Below are positions 1-11,108 of a stretch of DNA of 64,000 nt, in pieces; position 1 is the first letter of the stretch; each line of letters starts with the position of its first letter. The stretch comes from Lucinisca nassula (taxonomy: Eukaryota; Mollusca; Bivalvia; Lucinida; Lucinidae). A model generated the notes under the pieces. It made no database searches. It saw only the letters and a list, made by a program, of their open reading frames with translations, and was not told the origin of the DNA. The DNA lies in assembly GCA_963580285.1 (NCBI GenBank), contig OY757026.1:85286651-85350650 (forward strand), in the 5' to 3' direction. Position numbers and translations under genes: made by a program.

Positions 1-170
1 GGGACATATCAGAATCTACACTGGGCGCCCTACACTATTTGCATAAGTATCTCCCTGCTAGCATTCTACATAAATCTACAGCGGGCCGTTAGCGCCCTGA
101 CGGGCTGCTAACGGTCCGCTGTAGATTAATGTAGAATGCTTACTGGGCTGTCTTATGCAGTAACAAACTT
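1..170. repeat. Palindromic MITE-like hairpin
   Basis: Positions 59-140 form a long inverted repeat. The left arm begins AGCATTCTACATAAATCTAC, and the right arm ends with the complementary GTAGATT...GTAGAATGCT. The loop lies around the GCGCCCTGACGG segment. No coding sequence is visible. It resembles the short foldback elements found elsewhere in the window but is not obviously of the same family. Confidence 0.6.
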
Positions 171-482
171 TGGAATCGAAAGGGATAATTTCAAACTGGA
201 ACTCAATATAGGAATACTGTCATCTATTTCAACTCCCAGGTATCAGTGAAATTTGTCTTTTCGAGTACTTTTGACTCAGTCCATTGACCCATTTCAGACT
301 GGAAACCCCTAAACGGGCAGAATGCAGCATCTGATCAGGGCCTACACTGTTTGCAAAAAGTTCAGCTATTTTTCGAAAAAAAAAATTGGCGGACAACACA
401 GCCTGACACCCCCAAATTTTGAAATGAACTCCTGCTAGCCTTATAAGCAGGAAGATTCCATTTGGAACAAAATGGGTCAATC
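171..482. repeat. MITE-like repeat of the 'GGAAACCCC...GTTTGCAAAAAG' family
   Basis: The segment contains GGAAACCCCTAAACGGGCAG, then ATCAGGGCCTACACTGTTTG, then a CCAAATTTTGAAATGAAC block, and ends with a 'CCATTTGGAACAAAATGGGT' terminus. The same order of blocks recurs at about 35880-36010, 41320-41549 and 46552-46723. It is non-coding; the open frame here only reads through the repeat. Confidence 0.55.
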
Positions 483-1011
483 AGTATTGGAGATGATGTA
501 ATGAAACAGTCTAAAGTCAAAGTTCATTTTTCCAGCCGGCCACCAGTGCATCATTTGTTAAATATTTTTTCAGACTCAAACTTTGAAAAAAACTGATAGC
601 TACATGTACTGGTAGTCTGATTGACTTTGGTTTTTTATGATTCCTTGTAATATTTGTTCTTTTCCATCCAAAACCTTAATTAGCGCAAGGGGCCATTCAG
701 AAATATTGGTCAAACAAACAAAAACCACAGTTGCAAACTGTAGACCATGTCCTTCAGAACATCAAGTTTTTTTCCACGTCTCAGGGTTTGAATCTGTTCG
801 TCAGGTAGCTAGTATCAGCCACAATTCATGATAGGATAGCATATATAATTTAAAAGTCTATTTCCACAGCATGTCAAATAAAACCATAATCATTATAAAC
901 AAGTTTTATATCAGCTGGTTGTCAGCAACCTCACAGGCTGGTGACAACCGGTTTACAGCCAGCCAGTTCCTATAGGTTAAAGAATGATCTGCTGTTCTTG
1001 TTTGCTTTCAG
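483..1011. other. Unassigned AT-rich sequence
   Basis: No convincing ORF, repeat or RNA gene is visible. The last 15 bases (tgtttgctttcag) form a good splice acceptor for the candidate exon that follows. Confidence 0.4.
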
Positions 1012-1125
1012 ATGTGGTGTCTTTGCTAAGAAATTTGATACAGTTCATGACTACACAACATGGAAGTGTTTGGTGGCAATGTTACACTCTAACAGTTGAT
1101 TTGTTTCAGAATCTCAAAGGAAGAG
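1012..1125 (+). CDS. Candidate exon of an unidentified gene
   Basis: I do not recognise the product. A pyrimidine-rich acceptor (ttgctttcag) is followed by 114 bp of open frame starting in phase 1. It encodes a helical, coding-looking peptide with segments VVSLLRNLIQFMTTQ and GSVWWQCYTLTVDLFQNL. A possible but weak donor (gag|gttaca) lies at 1125/1126 and would keep the phase. The amphipathic Leu-rich helices suggest a HEAT/ARM-like repeat protein, but this is inference. It could belong to the same + strand gene as the candidate exons near 36.4 kb and 46.35 kb. The donor is the weakest point of the model. Confidence 0.4.
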
Positions 1126-1490
1126 GTTACAATTTTTATGATATCTTGATAATAAGTTCATGCAGCCAGGCACCCTGGAAAACCCCTATATATAGGCAAA
1201 AGCTTAATTTGGTTTACAAGGAATGGATATCAAATGGGTATATATATGTTAGAATTGCCTAAATGAGGGGATTCCAGTGAATACATGTATCTGCAGTCTG
1301 TTAAATTTATCAACAAGAAAAAAATAAACATTTTTAGAGACATTACAGATTTTCCTATGCTAAACATACCAAAACCTCACTATAACACGGTTCACAGGGA
1401 AAAGGGTTAGCACTCGCCGAGTCGCCCAATGCGAGTGGAATTACTATCATGTAGACTAAAACTGAATGAATCTGGCTTTTATACAAAGTA

Positions 1491-1565
<75 letters not shown>

Positions 1566-1582
1566 CCTACCTACCTACCTAC

Positions 1583-1657
<75 letters not shown>

Positions 1658-1670
1658 CCTATCTATCTAC

Positions 1671-1721
<51 letters not shown>

Positions 1722-1765
1722 CATGTACATCTATCAATCTACCTACCTACCTACCTACCTACCTA
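1491..1765. repeat. (CTAT/CTAC)n tetranucleotide microsatellite
   Basis: About 275 bp of nearly pure ATCT repeats include blocks converted to ACCT. Because the unit length is not a multiple of three, two frames stay open and give spurious Tyr/Leu/Ser/Ile-rich ORFs. Confidence 0.98.
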
Positions 1766-1959
1766 GTGAAGAAGACTATCTAAGGCCTCTGCCTCTGTAT
1801 TTTCTAAATGATCCCCTTTTACAAGGTCTGTGGGCTCAAGTCCCCAAAACCCTGAATCCAGGATTGATTTGTTTCTTTGTATTGGGGTTTAATGGCCAAG
1901 TCAAAACTGTTAAGCTCATTTTTGAGCTGGTTAGTTTACCTATTCACACTTTGCCTGGG

Positions 1960-2178
1960 AAGCTTTATCCGTAAGAAGTTAAACAGTACAGTGCACATTC
2001 TTTCACCAAAAACTGACAACTGTCCTTCTTTAATCAGCAGAAGTAAGAGAATGAGCGTAGAAAAGAAATTTATGAGAAATCTCCACGAAAAAATGTTGCC
2101 GACCCAGGCAGGAATCCAACCCGCATGCTCCTGATCACCAGTTAGAGGCACATCCAACTGAGCTATCAGGGCCAGGCA
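1960..2178 (-). mobile_element. tRNA-derived SINE
   Basis: On the minus strand a tRNA-like head is seen. A TAGCTCAGTTGG A box corresponds to 2154-2165, and a GGTTGGATTCC B box to 2111-2121, with tRNA spacing. The anticodon-arm region reads CTAACTGGTGATCAGGAG. A non-tRNA body follows towards lower coordinates. The B box has one change from the GGTTCGATTCC consensus, so this is a SINE head and not a functional tRNA gene. Confidence 0.7.
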
Positions 2179-2319
2179 ATCCAGGATCTAACATTTTTTT
2201 TTTTATTGTTTTCAAAATTTTAGTCCTGGGCCCCTAACTTTTTGGCTTGGTCCCAAAGTTTTAAATGTTAGGGGCCCAGCTGGCCCCTGTGAAAAAAATG
2301 TTAGTCCTTATCCCTGGTT

Positions 2320-2480
2320 CAATATTTATATAACAGGGTTTTGGATATAACAGGGTTTCGGGATGGAACCCAAAGATGTATAGATTATATAGAAAATGAC
2401 AATTTATGGTCATTTTTCTGTATAATCTACACATTTTTGTTCGGATATAACACAGTTGTTTAACTAACACGGTGTTTGCT
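2320..2480. repeat. Foldback MITE (TATAACAGGG family)
   Basis: An imperfect palindrome is centred near 2405. GTATAGATTATATAGAAAATGA on the left (22 bp arm, 2379-2400) faces the complementary TCATTTTTCTGTATAATCTA. Flanks read 'tataacagggtt' and 'ggatataacacag'. A near-perfect copy of the same core lies at about 49770-49850. Confidence 0.6.
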
Positions 2481-2645
2481 TTGGACCCAAACAATAGTGT
2501 TATAAAGAGCCAAATTTTGGCTCCATTCCCAAACAAATAATGTGTTTAAATTCTGAGTTCAAATTTTCTCGAAATTTGTGTAAAACTCCCAATTCTCTGT
2601 TAGATAAAATGACCACGATTATTGTTTCGCAGTGTTATCGATTGC

Positions 2646-2945
2646 AGTTTGTTTGTTTGATTGATTTGAGGTTTAATGTCCGCGTCAACACTGTATATGT
2701 CATACTGGAGACATTGCTTCCAATTTTGTGGGACTGTTACCCGACACTGAGATGAAATGACATCTCAAGCCCTGCCACCCAATGAAACCAATAGGGTTTA
2801 TAAGCATGGAAGGTGCGACTCCCGCCGCTTTGCCTAGGCAGGCTTAGATCCTCCAAGCGGTTTACCAGTACTCGTGTGCGGGTGGGTTTCAGCTTGGAAG
2901 CATCATGCAGCCCATCTTTTTTCTTCAAGCCCCAATGGGCGGGGC
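2646..2945 (+). mobile_element. SINE-like ~290-bp repeat, copy 1
   Basis: Conserved blocks, in this orientation, are TTGAGGTTTAATGTCC, GACATTGCTTCCAATTTTGTG, GACATCTCAAGCCCTG, TAAGCATGGA, GCCTAGGCAGGCTTAGATCC, GGAAGCATCATGCAGCCC and CAAGCCCCAATGGGCGGGG. The reverse orientation ends in an A-rich CAAATCAAACAAACAAA tail. The true sense strand of this copy is therefore probably minus. The family recurs more than ten times in the window. Confidence 0.75.
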
Positions 2946-2964
2946 CGATTATTGATTGTAATAC

Positions 2965-2967
<3 letters not shown>

Positions 2968-3007
<40 letters not shown>
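2968..3007. repeat. (AAT)n microsatellite
   Basis: Thirteen or so AAT units directly follow the SINE-like repeat. The overlapping poly-Asn and poly-Ile ORFs are artefacts. Confidence 0.97.
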
Positions 3008-3008
<1 letters not shown>

Positions 3009-3019
3009 TTGCAGTCATC

Positions 3020-3290
3020 ATTTCCAGAGGGCAGCATTATGAAAACACGGCTATAGAATATAGATACAAATACATTGACAACTTTACCTCCGAAACATCC
3101 AAATTTTTTAGATTAAAAAATTGAGATATTTTTCTTATTTCTGCTCAAAATATAGATTGCGGGTACTCGTTACCAACAATCTATGTTTTAGAACAGACAT
3201 AAGAAAAATAAGGTTTACCCCTGTGAACCCTAGTTTTATATAAAGGGTGGGTTAAAGGGATCAACATTATAAAGCCGTGTTTTCTTGATG
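3020..3290. repeat. Foldback element with 'ATAGATTGTGGGTACTCGTTA' arms, partial
   Basis: The segment has TTTTCTTATTTCTGCTC, ATAGATTGCGGGTACTCG and then the facing AACAATCTATGTTTTAG arm. The outer AAAACACGG and CCGTGTTTTC ends are present. The GAACCGCCTC core seen in the other copies is lost here. Confidence 0.6.
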
Positions 3291-3312
3291 GTGTGGCCCC
3301 CATATTATCTTT

Positions 3313-6300
3313 TTAGCTCACCTGAGCACGCAGTGCTCAAGGTGAGCTATTGTGATCGCCCTTTGTCCGGCGTGCGTCGTCAACAATTCACTTAAATGAC
3401 ATCTTCTCCTAAACCGGTGAATGGATTTCAAAATACATTCACAGAAATGTTCCTTGGGTGACCCTCTACCAAAATTGTTAAAATGGTCTGCTCCGCAGAA
3501 CAAAATGGACGCCAGAGCTAAAAATAGATAAAAACCTTAAAAAGACATCTCCTCCAAGCCCTTGGGCCCAATTTCAAAATAATTTCACAAAAATGTTCCT
3601 TGGATGACCCTCTACCAAAATTGCTAAAATGGTTCCGCTCCGCTGAACAAAATGGCCGCCAGAGCTAAAAATAGAAAAACCTTTAAACGCCGTCTCCTCC
3701 TAGCCCTTTGGCCCGATTTCAAAATAATTTCACTAAAATGTTCCTTGGATGACCCTCTACCGAAATTGCTAATATGGTTCCGCTCCGCTGAACAAAATGG
3801 CCACCAGAGCTAAAAATAGAAAAACCTTTAAACGACATCTCCTCCTAGCCCTTTGGCCTTATTTCAAAAGAATTCTACAGAAATGTTCCTTGGATGACCC
3901 TCTACCAAAATTGCTAAAATTGTTCTGCTCTGCTGAACAAAATGGCCGCCAGAGCAAAAAATAGAAAAACCTATAAATGACATCTCCTACAAGCCATTTG
4001 GCCTGATTTCAAATTAATTACACAGAAATGTTCCTAAGGTGACCATCTACCAAAATTGCTTAAATGGTTCCGCTCCACTGAACAAAATGGCCACCAGAGC
4101 TAAATATAGCAAAAAAAACTTTAAACAACGACTCCTCAAAGCCCTTTGGCCCGATTTTAAAATAATTTCACAGAAATGTTCCTTGGATGACTCTTTACCA
4201 TAATTGCTAAAATTGTTTTACTCCGCTGAACAAAATGGCCACCAGGGCTAAAAATAGAAACACCTTTAAACGACATCTCCTCCTTGCCCTATGGCCTGAT
4301 TTCAAAATAATTTCACAGAAATGTTCCTTGGATGACCCTTTACCAAAATTGCTGAAATGTTTCTGCTCCGCTGAACAAAATGGCCATCAGAGCTAAAAAT
4401 AGAAAAACTTTTAAACGAAATCTCCGCCTAGCCCTTTGGCCTGATTTCAAAATGATTTCACAGAAATGTTCCTTGGATGACCCTCTACAAAAATTGCTAA
4501 AAAGGTTCAGCTCTGCTCAACAATATGGCTGCCAGAGCTAAAAATAGAAAAACCTTTAAATGACATCTCCTCCTAGCCCTTAGGCTCGATTTCAAAATAA
4601 ATTTCACAGAAATGTTCTTAAGGTGACCTTCAACCAAAATTGCTAAAATGGTTTCGCTCCACTGAACAAAATGGCCACCAGAGCTAAAAATAGAAAAAAA
4701 CTTTTAAACAACATTTCCTCCTAGCCCTTTTGGCCCGATTTCAAAATAAATTTCACAGAAATGTTCCTTAGGTGACCCTCTACCAAAATTGCTAAAATGG
4801 TTCCGCTCCGCAGAACAAAATGGCCACCAGAGCTAAAATTAGAAAAAAACTGAAAACGACATCTCCTCCTAGCCCTTTGGCCCGATTTCAAAATAATTTT
4901 ACAGAAATGTTCTTTGGTTGACCCTTTAACAAAATTGCTAAAAGGGTTCCGCTCTTTTGAACAAAATGTCCACCAGAGCTATAAATACAAAAAAAACTTT
5001 AAATGACATCTCCTCCAAGCCCTTTGGCCCGATTTCAAAATTATTTCACAGAAATGTTCCTGAGGTAACTCTCTGCCAAAATTGCTAAAATGGTTCTGCG
5101 TGCGTCCATGTGTCCGTAAACTTTTTCTTCAAACGGCATCTCTCCTAAACCATTGATCGGATTTTGACCAAACTTCACAGGAATGATCCTTAGGTGGCCC
5201 CCTTTCAAAGTTGTTAAAATGGTTCTGGTCTGTTACACATCTAGGTCACAGGAGCTAAAAATAGATTTTTACTGAAGATTTTAAAAATCTTTTTCTCTGA
5301 AACCACATGGCCAAGGTCTTTGATATTTGGTAGGAAGCTTCATCTAGTGGACCTCTACCAAAATTGTTCAAGTTATAGGCCTAGGGCAAAAAAATGCCCC
5401 AGCCACTGGGCCCTTTGGTTTTTCATAGGCTTATGTAGTGAAAATATTTAAAAATCTTCTTCTGAAACCACAAGGCCCAGGTCTTTGATATTTGGTATGA
5501 AGCTTCATCTAGTGGACCTCTACCAAGATTGTTCAAATTATAGCCCTGGGGCCAAATATGCCCCCACCCCGGGGGCCTATGGTTTAACATAGGCTAAGAT
5601 AGGGAAAATCTTTAAAAATCTTCTTCTCTGAAACCACAAGGCCCAGGTCTTTGATATTTGGTGTGAAGCTTCATCTAGTGGACCTAGAGCTATCAAGATT
5701 GTTCAAATTATAGGCATAGGGCAAAAAATGCCCCAACATGCACCTTTGGTATTACATTGACTTGTACAGGGTAAATCTTTAAAAAAAATCTTCTCCTAAA
5801 CCGCATGGCCCAGTAACCTTTGAAATTTGGCGAGTAGCTTCATCTAGTGTACGCCCCGGGACCTTTAGTTTTTACATTTACTTATATAGGGAAATTTAAA
5901 AAAATCTACTCTGAAACCGCAAGGCCCAGGTCTTTGATATTTGGTGTGAAGCTTCATCTAAATTGTTCAAATCATAGCCCCAGGAAATAGAAGTCAAGGC
6001 AATGAAAACCTTTGAAAACCTTCTTGTCTAAAAGCAGAAAGCCAAGGTCTTTGATATTTGGTATGAAGCTTCGTTTTGTGGATTTTCTACTAAGATTGTT
6101 CAAATTATAGCCCTGGGGCCAAAAATGGCCCCCCGTGGGACCCCAAGGTTTGAGTAGGCCTTTATCAGTCAGGTGCATAACCTATACAAGTTATTTATTT
6201 TTATAACCAGTTATAAAGTCACATACCGCCATTGAATTTCAAAGTGAGGCTATAGAAAATAACTTGTTTAGGTTATGTCACAAGTTCTTTAGGATTACGT

Positions 6301-6973
6301 TAAATTGAAAAATACGAAAATATTAACGTGAATGCGTTAATATTCTCGCCACCCCACTCTTGTTTGAAACACGTGCGTACAAGTTTTTAGACAATGCGTA
6401 CAAAGAATTTCGATTTCAATCATCAAATTAAAGTCTTCTTTCCATTTTAAAATTGTCGCCACATGCGGCAAAATTGCGATAAGGTGGGAATTCAAGTTTT
6501 AGAACCATTGATTTTACCGTTTTGGCGCTCAAAATCCACTCAAGAAACGATTTTTTCTGAATGAAAACTCGATCGTGTTGACGAATCCACCATCTTGTTA
6601 GAAAGAGCGCTTTTAGTGAAATCTAGAGATAACGTTATTATGACGCAACATGCCGCGAATTTCAAAAAAGAAGAGAAAAACTAGGCCGATTTTTACCGAT
6701 TCTCGAAAAACCAAATATAATGCAAATGAGTTATTTTTTTTTTTTAACTTGTTCAGTTTATGCACCTGGCTGTTTATAAGGAACACCTTTAAAATGGTTT
6801 TTTGTCTGAAACCAGAAGGTTCCGGTCTTTGATATTTGGTATGAAGCTTCACTTTTTAGACCATTATCAAGATTATTCATTTTATAGCCCGGGCCAATAA
6901 TGGCTCTCCCAGGGGCCCACTTGATACTCTATGGATCAGGTGAGTGATCCAGGGCCATCATGGCCCTCTTGTT
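3313..6973. repeat. Long bivalve-type interspersed repeat with internal tandem units
   Basis: The left end is a hairpin, CTCACCTGAGCAC-GCA-GTGCTCAAGGTGAG. The right end is GATCAGGTGAGCGATCCAGG then GGCCATCATGGCCCTCTTGTTT (22 nt, palindromic GGGCCATCATGGCCC). Between 3370 and 5100 there are about fifteen diverged ~120-bp units, each with GAAATGTTCCTTGG, AAAATTGCTAAAATGG and GAACAAAATGGCC. From 5270 a second unit type appears (GGTCTTTGATATTTGG, GAAGCTTCATCTAGTGGACC). There is no long ORF, so it is presumably non-autonomous. Related elements lie at 29937, 36523 and 41592. Confidence 0.8.
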
Positions 6974-7004
6974 TCAATAGTTTTGTCTTGTTATATGACT
7001 AGGG

Positions 7005-7095
7005 CTGGCTAATCGGAGCTAAACCGAGTTCCGTCTCCGTATGACCTTAGCTGTTGGTGGGACGTAAAACTAAAACTCACTCACTCACTCCATAT
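7005..7095 (+). mobile_element. SINE 3' fragment (CTCACTCACTC tail)
   Basis: Contains TCTCCGTATGACCTTAG, TTGGTGGGACGTAAAACT and a CTCACTCACTCACTC tail. These match the tail of the more complete tRNA-derived SINE at 57682-57840, so this is a 5'-truncated copy. Confidence 0.7.
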
Positions 7096-7114
7096 GTTGC
7101 ACTTTACCATATGT

Positions 7115-7210
7115 ATATTTGAACAGACAGGCCTGAGCAAATAGTGTAGACCCAGATGAGACGGCGCAGAATGCGGCGTCTCATCAGGGTCTGCACTGTT
7201 TGCCACTCAT
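7115..7210. repeat. Palindromic MITE, CAGTGTAGACCCAGATGAGACG family
   Basis: GTAGACCCAGATGAGACGGC faces GCGTCTCATCAGGGTCTGCAC around the centre near 7170, ending in CACTGTTTGCC. A related copy lies at 7677-7775. Confidence 0.75.
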
Positions 7211-7529
7211 CCAGCTATTTTAGGCATAACTTTGCAGGGCTTTCGATCTGCACAATTTTGGGCTGAAATTCGGCCCCATTCCCAATAGACAAGGTATCCT
7301 TTTTACCCAATTGGCTGGAAAAATATCCCAATCAGAAGTTGAAAAAAGGGCAGAAAAATGTCACGATACTACTCTTCTTGATTAAATCAAAGCTTGAAAA
7401 TGTTCAAACTGTCTAAAAACCATCTCAGGGTTCAATCTTGTGTTACCAAGCTTCTGTAAGATGCCCATATTTGTAAGAGAAGTGGTGATCAATGTATCTC
7501 AGTAACAATTATGATCTTCGTAATTTGTT

Positions 7530-7569
7530 ATAATAATAACAATAATAATAATAATAATAATAATAATAA
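7530..7569. repeat. (AAT)n microsatellite
   Basis: A pure AAT run, analogous to the one at 2968. It generates poly-Asn and poly-Ile pseudo-ORFs. Confidence 0.97.
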
Positions 7570-7659
7570 AGTCTTTATTCAAGAGGGTAACACAATTAGA
7601 ACAATAACTAATCTCCCTTGTGGCCCTCATATTTACAAATTTTACAAAGAACAAATTAC

Positions 7660-7780
7660 TGCATTTACCGCATGTATTTGGACAGACAGGCCTGCGCAAA
7701 CAGCGAAGTCCCAGATGAGACGCCGCAGAATGTAGTTTATGCGGCATCTCATCAGAGTCCACACTGCTTACCATTTACAT
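7660..7780. repeat. Palindromic MITE, second copy
   Basis: GACAGACAGGCCTGCGCAAAC, then CCCAGATGAGACGCCGC, then the facing GCGGCATCTCATCAGAGTCC and ACACTGCTTACC. The arms are diverged. Confidence 0.65.
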
Positions 7781-8337
7781 TATCGGGCAGTAAACCATAC
7801 TTGTTCAGACTTTAGAAAAAATCATCAACAAGCACGGTGAACAGTTGAGGTGTCCAAATATTTAGGGTAAATACGGAAAAAAATATCAAAGACAATACAT
7901 GGATTGATATTATTAAATGACAAAAAGGATCAACCAGCCTCTTAGCATGCACAAATATTAAACTCAGCCAAATTCTAAAACTCAATGGTAAATGGTAACA
8001 ATAAAAATTCTTGCTTTCTTTTGATGTAGAAATTCTCACTGTACTGCAGGCAGCAATATTTAGAGATCATTAAAATTTAGAGAACAATTTAGGAATGATG
8101 AAGAAGTCAAATTAATTGATATCACCTGGCTGAGAATAACTTATGATAAGAGGGTGCCCGCCTCCCTAGACATTTTATAATACTAATAGACTGAAGGAAA
8201 GAAACTGTAAATGTCATTTCACACTCTTACCATGAGCTATAATACATGTATACAAAGTAACAACACTCACATACACACACACTAACAAAAAAAAAATGGA
8301 AAGGTGGCGTTTATATTGTAAAGACTTAGCTTTTCAA

Positions 8338-8595
8338 TCATTTTAAGCACCTATTATGAAACGATTCCACAGAGGGTGCACTCTTTATACTATATGGAAG
8401 GCAGTTCCATATAATTGGGCCTGAAAATGCCAGGCTACCTTTAAATAATTCCTTATATGGCTTGGGCAGCATAAAGTTCTGTGCTGCCATTGAGCGCAAC
8501 ATCAGGGACTCCCTACCTCCATCAGTAGTATGCTGTCTTCTGGAAAACATTTCATATATGTACTCAGGTGTCAGTTCATTTGAAATTTTAAACAT
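8338..8595 (-). pseudogene. LINE RT C-terminal tail, frameshifted
   Basis: This continues the previous fragment in another frame. It holds NELTPEYIYEMFSRR, LMLRSMAAQNFMLPKPY and WNCLPYSIKSAPSVE, the typical C-terminal 'F....WN.LP..I' signature of CR1/jockey-type LINEs, followed by a stop. Confidence 0.8.
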
Positions 8596-9257
8596 GAATT
8601 TAGCGTTTCTAAAAATACTCTCTCTGATATTGTCATTACCTTGAAATCATTCAAAGACTGGTATACATCATTGACATTAAAATCAAGAATTACCCTGCAA
8701 GCTGTTTTTTGCAGCCTTTCAATCTGCATCAGATTGTTTTTAGTTGTGTTTCCCCAGACAATATTTGCATAGTCAAGATGTGGCTGAATGAAGCTTTTGT
8801 AGAAAATCAACCTATGCTCAAAAGACAGATAATACTTGATTTTTGACAACAGCCAAATGTTTGTGGACATTTTCTTGGCTACTCTGCTTACATGTTCAGC
8901 CCAAGAAAGATTACTGTCAATTACAACACCTAATACTTTTACACTGGAAACTGTTGACACCTGAATGTCATTTAAATATATTTGTAAGTTACTATTTATC
9001 CTACTTCTCTTTTGTCGGGTAGTGATCAACATCGCTTTAGTCTTATCTATATTAATTACTATTCCATTTTGCTTGCACCAACTAGCTAAGTCGATAATTG
9101 CAGCCTGCAGTTTTCTTTCAATTTCTTTTTTAGATGCTCTTATATCGTAAAGGGTAGTATCGTCGGCATAGAGATCTGTCATTACATTACAATAGAGTGG
9201 AAGGTCATTTATAAAGAGGAGAAATAAAAGGGGTCCCAAGATAGAGCCTTGAGGCAA
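8571..9257 (-). pseudogene. LINE reverse transcriptase, motif B to thumb (broken)
   Basis: A 228-codon open frame encodes the RT from PQGSILGP onward. The YADD catalytic box is intact at about residues 30-33. It lacks the fingers and motif A, which lie inverted at 11109-11795. It terminates by frameshift near 8571, and the remaining C-terminus is in another frame at 8338-8595. The reaction would be target-primed reverse transcription of LINE RNA. The element is dead as it stands because the two halves of the enzyme are on opposite strands. Confidence 0.85.
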
Positions 9258-9441
9258 AAAAGTATGTGGATCAGGTACTCTTGTCGAGAACTTCGAACAG
9301 TGTGTTCATGGCGGATCATCACAAAAACAAGGTTTTCAACAACGAAATTACCAGAGGCCTAGAGTTCAGCAAAAGCGAGGAAACAGGAGAATACAGGGAC
9401 AATATGGTCAGATACTATCAAACAATAAGAAACACCAGACT

Positions 9442-9555
9442 TGTGTGAAATACGGAGAATCAAATCATTCAACATTTGATTGTAAACATTAGGGTCAGAT
9501 TAAATTTCATTTGTGTGGATTTCTAGGACACAAGCAATCAAGGTGCCCTAACCAT
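9442..9555 (+). pseudogene. LINE gag-like CCHC zinc knuckles
   Basis: Two knuckle-like motifs lie in the same frame as the downstream endonuclease. The first has one Cys replaced by Tyr (CVKYGE..H....C). An in-frame TAG at 9490 separates the two. In intact LINEs such knuckles are nucleic-acid-binding modules of the ORF1 protein. Confidence 0.6.
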
Positions 9556-9819
9556 TAGGATAATGGCTAAGATGCCATAAATGTTGTTTCTCATAATGTT
9601 TTTTCATTATTACAAACAGTCTGTGATAAATTTGATGAACATCCCTGTGCTTGCTCTATTCTACTGAGTAAATGTCATGACTCTTCCAATTTCAGGTGTG
9701 ACCTAAGTGACAGTTCAATTGTAAATGAATATGCCTCTAATGTTTATGATAAAGCTACTGATGTAGAAAGTAATAGCCTATATATTGCATCTACTATATG
9801 TTCTTCTGTATATTCATCA

Positions 9820-10206
9820 ATGCATGATACTAGTTCATCTCCCTTGTCGGCCCACAGCAGTTTAATAAATTTAGGATTGCGTGGAAGAGGTATGCATATA
9901 GGTCACATAAATATTAGAGGAATTCGTTCTGGTGAAAGAGTTGAACAATTAAAATTAATGTTGAATTCCAATTTTAATAATATAAGCATGCTAGGAGTGA
10001 GTGAAAGTAAACTTGGTAGTGATATACCTGACAGTTTTGTCCAAATTCAAAATTTTCGATGTTTTAGAAAAGACAAAATGCAAGGATCTGGTGGATTACT
10101 TGCATATGTAAGAGATGATATTTCATGTATTCGTAGAAATGATTTAGAGTTAGACCACTTTGAAAGCATATGGCTAGAGATTTTTCCCAAAAATAGCAAA
10201 TCATAA
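9820..10206 (+). pseudogene. LINE apurinic-like endonuclease, N-terminal part
   Basis: The 128-codon frame contains HIGHINIRGIRS, the 'N' motif of the exonuclease-endonuclease-phosphatase fold, followed by ISMLGVSESKL with the metal-binding Glu, and QGSGGLLAYVRDDI. The frame is cut by TAA at 10204. Homology resumes in another frame with LGDFNRDLL near 10315. This domain would nick target DNA to prime reverse transcription. Confidence 0.8.
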
Positions 10207-10370
10207 TTAATAGGGCATTTTTATAGAAACCCTCTTGCAACTATTGCTTGGAATGAAGTATTTGATGACCAAATTGAAAAGGCTATTGCAGAAGAAAAGG
10301 AATTATACATACTTGGAGATTTTAACCGTGACCTGTTAATCCTCAGATAAAACGTCATTGGCTTGACTAT

Positions 10371-10889
10371 ATGAATTCTAATGGTTTAGCTCAGCATGTA
10401 ACAGATCCTACTCGTGTTGTACCTAATGCATTTGCAACTTTAATAGACCATATCTATTCAAATTTTTCATCAAGTTTACAATATATTGATGCCTCTAAAA
10501 TCGGATTAAGTGATCACTATCCAGCTTTCCTTACACGTACAGTCAATTCACACCCTCCTAAAGAAACCCACCATGTAATCAAATATCGATCTTTCAAGAA
10601 CTTTGATGAATCAAAATTTAATGCAGATCTTGAATCAGTTCCTTTAGATGTTATCAAGGTTTTCGACGATGTTGATGATGCTTTAGATTGCTGGTATTCC
10701 TTGTTCACTGAAGTCGTCGATAAGCATGTTCCCTTGAAACAGCACAGAGTAAAAAATATCAGCCAACCAAGATGGCTGACACCTGAAATTATTGACAGTA
10801 TCAAAACAAGAGATAGATTTAAATCACTTGGAAATTTAGATGACTATAAGAAATGGAGAAATAAGGTTGTCAGTCTGATAAGAAGGTAA
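10371..10889 (+). pseudogene. LINE endonuclease C-terminus and linker to RT
   Basis: It starts within the endonuclease (TLIDHIYSN; IGLSDHYPAFLT carries the catalytic S-D-H triad residues) and continues into the linker (KYRSFKNFDESKFNADL, VPLKQHRVKNISQPRWLTPEI with 20 or fewer shown per piece). It is interrupted by TAA at 10887, after which coding similarity continues in the same region (LVEEGKNNPTTIWKIVNELG). Confidence 0.8.
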
Positions 10890-11108
10890 AAAAAGTCACA
10901 CTATGAAAATCTTGTTGAAGAAGGCAAAAATAATCCCACAACAATTTGGAAAATTGTCAATGAACTTGGTGCAGGCAAACTTAAAACTGACTCTGCAAAC
11001 AATGTTAATTCAATTAAGGTAGCTAATTTTGAAGCTGACGAACCCCTAGACATTGCCAATACCTTTAACGACTTTTTTGTCAACATAGCAGAAAATATTA
11101 AGGAGCCT

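Larger units (their letters stand above)
8050..9258 (-). mobile_element. LINE (CR1/L2/jockey-like) 3' half, minus strand
   Basis: The minus strand encodes the C-terminal half of a non-LTR reverse transcriptase. It opens with LPQGSILGPLLFLLFINDL (RT motif B region) and continues with the catalytic LYADDTTLY, LGVVIDSNLSW, and HLDYANIVWGN followed by IERLQKTACRV (thumb/C-terminal region). A frame change near 8590 leads into a C-terminal part with SLMLRSMAAQNFMLPKPY and WNCLPYSIKSAPSVE, which stops at 8338. The sequence from there to about 8050 is probably 3' UTR; the exact 3' end is not visible. It abuts the plus-strand 5' half of what appears to be the same element at 9262. Confidence 0.85.

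Noticed and set aside
1429..1974. 181-codon Tyr/Leu/Ser/Ile ORF
   Set aside because: It is a translation of the ATCT microsatellite. A second frame is equally open for the same reason.
2737..3124. Poly-Asn, poly-Leu and poly-Ile ORFs
   Set aside because: They read through a SINE-like repeat and an (AAT)n tract. The same pattern appears at 7499-7774.
3313..6973. Firm assignment of the long repeats to Helitrons
   Set aside because: The 3' hairpin is suggestive, but the CTRR end, a 5' TC and a Rep/helicase ORF are not visible.
8965..9150. Plus-strand ORF
   Set aside because: It is the antisense shadow of the LINE reverse transcriptase.
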